A DNA stretch of 47,966 nucleotides from Candidatus Sumerlaeia bacterium (GTDB lineage: Bacteria > Sumerlaeota > Sumerlaeia > SLMS01 > JAHLLQ01). Shown piece after piece: positions 44,336 to 47,966 of this stretch (the first letter of the stretch is position 1; each line of letters begins with the position of its first letter). The notes below the pieces were generated by a model. It worked only from the letters and a program-made list of their open reading frames with translations. It searched no databases and was not told where the DNA came from. Position numbers and translations under genes: made by a program. The DNA lies in contig JANQSL010000097.1 of assembly GCA_028284075.1 (NCBI GenBank), forward strand, positions 1-47,966. The letters are read 5' to 3'.

Positions 44336-45530
44336 GTCCTCCGAATTGGATTGGATGATTATAGGAGGCGGGGTTCATGGAACCCACCTTTCTCTTCGCT
44401 TAACCTCCCTGCCTGGCTCCGGGGGCCGGAAAGTACGCGTCCTTGATCCTCACCCGGCAGCCCTTTGGACCTGGAATCACTGCACGAGAAACACGGGCAT
44501 GAGATTCTTGCGCTCTCCGGTCGTTCACCATCTGGGGCTGGATCCCATGGAACTCAGACGGTTTGCCGGACGAAAGCTCAGGAAGCGTCAAGCGACCCGG
44601 AAATACTTCCAGGGCTGGTACCTCAAACCACAGTATGATCTGTTTCAACGCCATTGCCGGAAGGTGATCAAAGAGAACAATCTCTCGGACATTCGATTAC
44701 AGGGCAGAGCTCTCGGCCTGCGGCCGAATGGGTGTGGATGGCGTGTGGAAACGGAAAGGGGAACAATCACTTCGGAACGCGTTGTCCTCGCGCTCGGGCT
44801 CAGCGAACAGCCCAGATGGCCCGAATGGGCTCATCCATTTCGCCACGAGGGATCTCTCATCCGACACATTTTCGATCCCGTCTACCAGATACAAGACATC
44901 CCCACCGGCTCCAGGGTTGCCATCATCGGCGGAGGTATTACGGCCGCGCAGGTCACGATCAGATTGGCGAAGTCCGGCAAGTACGAGCCGGTCCTTCTAA
45001 GCCGAAGGCCTCTCACATGCAGGGAGTTTGATAGTGATCCCTGCTATATCGGCGACAAGTGCATGAGAAACTTTCGAAGACAACGATGCCCTGGCAAGCG
45101 ACGTGAACTCATCAGACATGCGAGATATCCCGGCAGCCTGACGCCGGAGGTTCACGCGGAGCTGAAATTTCTCTTGAGAGATGAACGGGTTCGCCACCGC
45201 CAGGAGAATATCTCTCGAGCAGGATATCAGGAGAATCCCCTTCAGGTCGAACTCTGGAACGCGTACCGGGAATCCATCGGCTCGTTCGATCACGTGATTC
45301 TCTGCACGGGGTTCGAGCAAGGCATACCGGGAGGGGTCTTCATCCAGGACGCCATCCGAGACCGGGAACTCCCAACAGCGCCTTGCGGGTATCCGATGGT
45401 GAAGCCGAGCCTGGAGTGGACGAGAAACCTCTTCGTGATGGGGCCATTGGCGGAGTTGGAAATGGGACCAACAGCAAGAAACATCACCGGAGCCCGTCAG
45501 GCATGCGAAAGGATCGTCTCTCAAGCCTGA
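44325..45530 (+). CDS. FAD/NAD(P)-binding oxidoreductase
   Basis: 401 aa. Two Rossmann motifs: [16 protein letters not shown] at about 11-26 for FAD and [19 protein letters not shown] near 195-213 for NAD(P)[16 protein letters not shown] and [14 protein letters not shown] are also typical of flavin monooxygenase/lysine N-hydroxylase-like proteins, but no family hit is certain. The ATG overlaps the previous stop by 11 nt, so it is translationally coupled to the GTPase. Cys-rich patches ([22 protein letters not shown]) may bind metal. It may modify a small metabolite or metallophore, which is inference. It is the last gene of the operon and converges with the Rhs remnant. Confidence 0.8.
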   Translation: MPTKSSELDWMIIGGGVHGTHLSLRLTSLPGSGGRKVRVLDPHPAALWTWNHCTRNTGMRFLRSPVVHHLGLDPMELRRFAGRKLRKRQATRKYFQGWYLKPQYDLFQRHCRKVIKENNLSDIRLQGRALGLRPNGCGWRVETERGTITSERVVLALGLSEQPRWPEWAHPFRHEGSLIRHIFDPVYQIQDIPTGSRVAIIGGGITAAQVTIRLAKSGKYEPVLLSRRPLTCREFDSDPCYIGDKCMRNFRRQRCPGKRRELIRHARYPGSLTPEVHAELKFLLRDERVRHRQENISRAGYQENPLQVELWNAYRESIGSFDHVILCTGFEQGIPGGVFIQDAIRDRELPTAPCGYPMVKPSLEWTRNLFVMGPLAELEMGPTARNITGARQACERIVSQA

Positions 45531-45563
45531 ACACCCCGGACCAGGAAGTTACCCCTGCAAGAG

Positions 45564-46427
45564 TCAGGTTGTGCGCACGTCGTCCGCCGTCCAGCTCACC
45601 ACCGAGTCTCCGTCGGGGCCGTCGGCAATCAGCGTGTGCCGGCCGTAAGCGTCGTACTGCCATGCTTCGACAAGGGAACCCGTTTCGTCCGTCAGACCCG
45701 TGATGCTTCCCAGCACATTGCAGAGCGCGAAGTGGCGCTGCGCTCCGGAACCGTCGTTCAACTGAGCCACCGTCACGCCCCCGCTGCGGTCGTCCATTGT
45801 CCAGATCTCGTCCAGCCGGTTCCCGTAGACGTACTGCTTTTGAATCGCGCCCGTGCCGTCCCGCTCCTCCAGCAAACGCCAGCCGTGATACACGTACTGC
45901 GTCGTGCCGTTCAACGCCGGGATGCTGTCCTTGCCGCCGTTGGTGACGACTTTGCGCTGACGGCGGTTGTCACCGTCGTAAGCATACTCCGCGATCTGCA
46001 GACCGTCGCTCTTCCGCGAGACCTCTGACAGACGGTTCAACGCGTCGTACTCCAGCAACAGCGTTCCGTCGTCCGTCAGGTTGCCGTTGTTGTCGTGCAC
46101 GCTCGTCACACTGTTGCGCGTGATGATCTCGTTGAAGTCCGAGTACGTGCTCGTGATCTTCGTCCCGCTGTTGTCCCAGAAGCCCTCCCAGTTGTGCACG
46201 GCCTCGATGTTCCAGTCCTGGTAAAACCCGATCGACGACATCGACGTCCGCGTCCCGTCCGTGAACGTCCCCCGCTCGAAGGCCCGCGCGTTCGCGCTCT
46301 GAGTTCCGCTTCCCGTCGACGTCAGCCGGTACGCCGAGTCGTACTTGTACTGCTCGCTGTTGTCCGGGTCGTGCGTCTTCGTACCTCGAAGTATCACATG
46401 CATACTATAGATCCATAGGATCCGCAT
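45564..46427 (-). pseudogene. orphan Rhs/YD-repeat core fragment
   Basis: 287 codons of YD-repeat sequence without a natural start. It begins in TKTHDPDNSEQYKYDSAYRL, contains LLEYDALNRLSEVS, YVYGNRLDEIW and VLGSITGLTDETGSLVEAWQYDAYGRH, and stops at VVSWTADDVRTT, just where the full gene at the right edge continues with EGRSAVGNTALFTGQRW. Its last 84 bp repeat 47883-47966 with two substitutions. The first codons (ATGCGGATCCTATGG) come from the 3' end of the ankyrin gene. It is a displaced Rhs core, as left by Rhs tip exchange or recombination. Confidence 0.75.
45571..45654. repeat. 84-bp direct repeat, left copy (Rhs core)
   Basis: Matches 47883-47966 at 82 of 84 bases; the right copy is cut by the window end. 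The homology ends exactly at the stop of the orphan core, so the breakpoint lies at GTGCGCAC. Confidence 0.9.
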
Positions 46428-47088
46428 CCTCGCTTTTTAGCAAATCGATGATTTTTCGGAGATCGCTCTGTAGGGAATCATGCCGATATAGTTGCGCCGA
46501 CACAGTAGTTTCCAATGGTGTTAAGCCCGCGTCGTTTACCGAGGATTTAGAGGCTCCCGCCTTAAGAAGCAATTTCACGATTTCGTACTCTGCCGACTCG
46601 CATGCCAAATGCAGAACTGTTGATGCATCGTGCGGGTCTCTGGCGTTCGGATCGGCGCCTTTATTCAGTAAGAAAATAACCGTATCAACATGTCCTCGAC
46701 TTACCGCGTACAATAACGGCCAACCATCATCACAGTTCACCTTCGCTCCCGCATCAACCAGCTGCTCAACTACCTTGAAAAAGCCAAGCTTCGAGGCAAT
46801 TGTGACAGGTTGCTCAAGGTTTCCTTCCGTATCGTTTCCTGCAAGACCAGGGTCAGCCCCATGTTTTAGTAACAACTCCACGAGTTCACTGTTTTTGTTT
46901 TCAACAGCTAGAATAAGAGGCGTGGCTCCCGCTTGATTCTTCTGATTAGGATCAGCGCCATTTTCGAGCCTCAGTTTGATCTGACTTGAAGCGTTTGCCT
47001 CTACCAGCGCATGGAGCGTGTGTTCGCCTCCACATGCAAGAACTACTACAGCAGCTAGTGAAGCTACCAACTGAGTTAACAACTTCAT
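46405..47088 (-). CDS. ankyrin-repeat lipoprotein, candidate immunity protein
   Basis: 227 aa from the ATG at 47088. Lipoprotein signal MKLLTQLVASLAAVVVLACG with Cys at residue 19. Five or so ankyrin repeats follow: GADPNQKNQAGATPLILAVE, LLLKHGADPG, VNCDDGWPLLYAVSRGHVDT, GADPNARDPHDASTVLHLA and GLTPLETTV. It starts 16 nt after the Rhs stop on the same strand. Ankyrin-repeat immunity proteins are known in polymorphic toxin systems. The lipid anchor would place it in the periplasm, where it could meet the toxin. The base composition is lower in GC than the surroundings, as expected of a transferred tip/immunity cassette. Confidence 0.75.
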   Translation of the reverse strand: MKLLTQLVASLAAVVVLACGGEHTLHALVEANASSQIKLRLENGADPNQKNQAGATPLILAVENKNSELVELLLKHGADPGLAGNDTEGNLEQPVTIASKLGFFKVVEQLVDAGAKVNCDDGWPLLYAVSRGHVDTVIFLLNKGADPNARDPHDASTVLHLACESAEYEIVKLLLKAGASKSSVNDAGLTPLETTVSAQLYRHDSLQSDLRKIIDLLKSEDADPMDL

Positions 47089-47104
47089 GGTAAATAGAGT
47101 CCAT

Positions 47105-47966
47105 TTAGTTTGGAGGAGCACATGCGCAACCGCTTCCCCCTTCTCCACCTCCTGTCGGAATACCGAAAGTAGTTTCAGTCTTATACCCCTTCTTGTGTGA
47201 ACCTTGGTTGTATAATCTTTGATTCGCGTTTGTACCTCGCCATTGAGGCACTTGGTTTCTTTCTAAGACAATAGTATGATTTGGACTAACGGAGAAGGTT
47301 TCCCAGCCGCATGGTCCGGCCGTGAAACATGTGATATCCATCTTTTTTTCCCAGATGTCCCAACGAACCAACTCCTCCCATTCCGAGTTTCCCCAAAGAC
47401 AGATACAAGCTATGTTTATCATACCCGCCTTTCCCATTGGGATTTTCGCTCCAATACCGACTTTGAACGGATCACCTTTCCCCGGTCCTCCTATGCCGAC
47501 TAAGGACCACTCAAGCAAAACCCACTCTTCATTCCTCTTCCGTCGCTTCTTTGCTCGGTTAGGAATTTGGTCAACTAATTGCCAATAAACCGAAATTTCA
47601 CACCTAGTGCCAGGATCAGATGTTTGGTGGTTGCCAGGAGGTTGCGCGCTCCCTTTTCTTCCTCCAAAGAGATCCAAGTGAGCAACCGGCTCACTTCCGC
47701 AATAGGTGTATCTATTTCCGAAGGCTGCTTCATCATACCAAGAGCCATATGGATCTGAAGCAATAAACTTTCCTCTCTCAGAGCTAAAGTACCGGTTCTT
47801 GTAGTAGTGCAGTCCCGTTTCCGCATCCCAGCGTTGCCCGGTAAACAGCGCCGTGTTGCCCACCGCTGACCGTCCTTCTGTGGTGCGCACGTCGTCCGCC
47901 GTCCAGCTCACCACCGAGTCTCCGTCGGGGCCGTCGGCAATCAGCGTGTGCCGGCCGTAGGCATCG
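47105..47966 (-). CDS. Rhs/YD-repeat protein C-terminus with unrecognised toxin-like tip, partial
   Basis: The frame is open to the right edge; about 287 codons are visible. The upstream part is Rhs core: DAYGRHTLIADGPDGD, GNTALFTGQRWDAETGLHYY, NRYFSSERGKFIASDPYG (the RHS-associated core end) and YTYCGSEPVAHLDLFGG. Behind the core lies a tip of about 200 residues, EISVYWQLVDQIPNRAKKRR onward, that I do not recognise; it has several Cys (ICICLW-like IACICLW, ITCFTAGPCGW) and ends GGGEGGSGCACAPPN. Rhs tips are usually toxins delivered to other cells. The AT-richer DNA behind the core fits a variable cassette. Confidence 0.8.
   Translation of the reverse strand, partial: DAYGRHTLIADGPDGDSVVSWTADDVRTTEGRSAVGNTALFTGQRWDAETGLHYYKNRYFSSERGKFIASDPYGSWYDEAAFGNRYTYCGSEPVAHLDLFGGRKGSAQPPGNHQTSDPGTRCEISVYWQLVDQIPNRAKKRRKRNEEWVLLEWSLVGIGGPGKGDPFKVGIGAKIPMGKAGMINIACICLWGNSEWEELVRWDIWEKKMDITCFTAGPCGWETFSVSPNHTIVLERNQVPQWRGTNANQRLYNQGSHKKGYKTETTFGIPTGGGEGGSGCACAPPN
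47883..47966. repeat. 84-bp direct repeat, right copy (Rhs core, cut by window end)
   Basis: Partner of 45571-45654. The match probably extends beyond the window since the orphan fragment continues as Rhs core to about 46385. Confidence 0.9.

Noticed and set aside
1..47966. CRISPR array, rRNA, complete insertion sequence or replication origin
   Set aside because: No regularly spaced repeats, no rRNA sequence, no transposase and no DnaA-box cluster were seen.

Overview
The window (about 48 kb, GC-rich apart from a few patches) looks like the chromosome of a free-living Gram-negative bacterium from the PVC superphylum or one of its deep neighbours (planctomycete, Verrucomicrobia, Hydrogenedentota or Sumerlaeota type). 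The pointers are a type I sulfatase lipoprotein, type IV pseudopilins of the FTLIELLI...FLEAQTR type, a GHL10-like secreted glycosidase with golvesin-like and fibronectin III modules, a Hanks-type kinase, PepSY-like proteins next to a two-component system, and YD/Rhs proteins. This placement rests on recognised gene content, not on a marker phylogeny.

Layout. 1-4505 (minus strand): beta-ketoacyl synthase, SH3-domain protein, M48 lipoprotein protease and an AsmA-like protein that runs off the left edge. 4652-6271 (plus): sulfatase. 6272-7220: no gene, but a 481-bp element with 28-bp terminal inverted repeats. 7221-9080 (minus): two-TM membrane protein. 9126-16343 (plus): small membrane protein, DJ-1/PfpI protein, YfhO-like membrane protein and a very long carboxypeptidase-regulatory-like repeat protein. 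16493-18740: tRNA-Lys(TTT), a decayed tyrosine recombinase joined to a Fur-like N-terminal stub, a two-gene (2Fe-2S) ferredoxin operon behind a perfect Fur/Zur-type operator, and a tRNA-like fragment. 18813-20897: FG-GAP repeat protein. 21528-25707: RND efflux permease and adaptor. 26551-30498: GHL10 glycosidase. 31015-36933 (minus): pseudopilins, Ser/Thr kinase, histidine kinase, response regulator and PepSY protein. 37016-45530: a metal-homeostasis locus. 45564-47966 (minus): Rhs tip with a candidate toxin domain, an ankyrin lipoprotein as candidate immunity protein, and an orphan Rhs core fragment.

The most interesting part is 37.0-45.5 kb. A Fur-family regulator diverges from an eight-gene, almost fully overlapping operon, and a palindromic operator lies between them. 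The operon carries two FmdB-like zinc ribbons in which each CxxC knuckle has lost its second Cys, three COG0523 GTPases (one with a 32-residue His-rich loop), a HisI paralogue whose usual DCDxD zinc-ligand Cys is Asp, a beta-propeller protein and an FAD/NAD(P) oxidoreductase. Behind the regulator lie a MerT-like/HMA protein and a Cys-rich membrane protein. I infer a zinc-limitation (Zur) response that replaces zinc-dependent proteins with zinc-sparing paralogues. A second, perfect copy of the operator at 18.5 kb extends the regulon to the ferredoxin operon. The second-best candidate for new biology is the Rhs toxin/ankyrin immunity module at the right end.

Many start codons were re-chosen from Shine-Dalgarno sites and 4-nt ATGA overlaps; these choices are explained in each entry.
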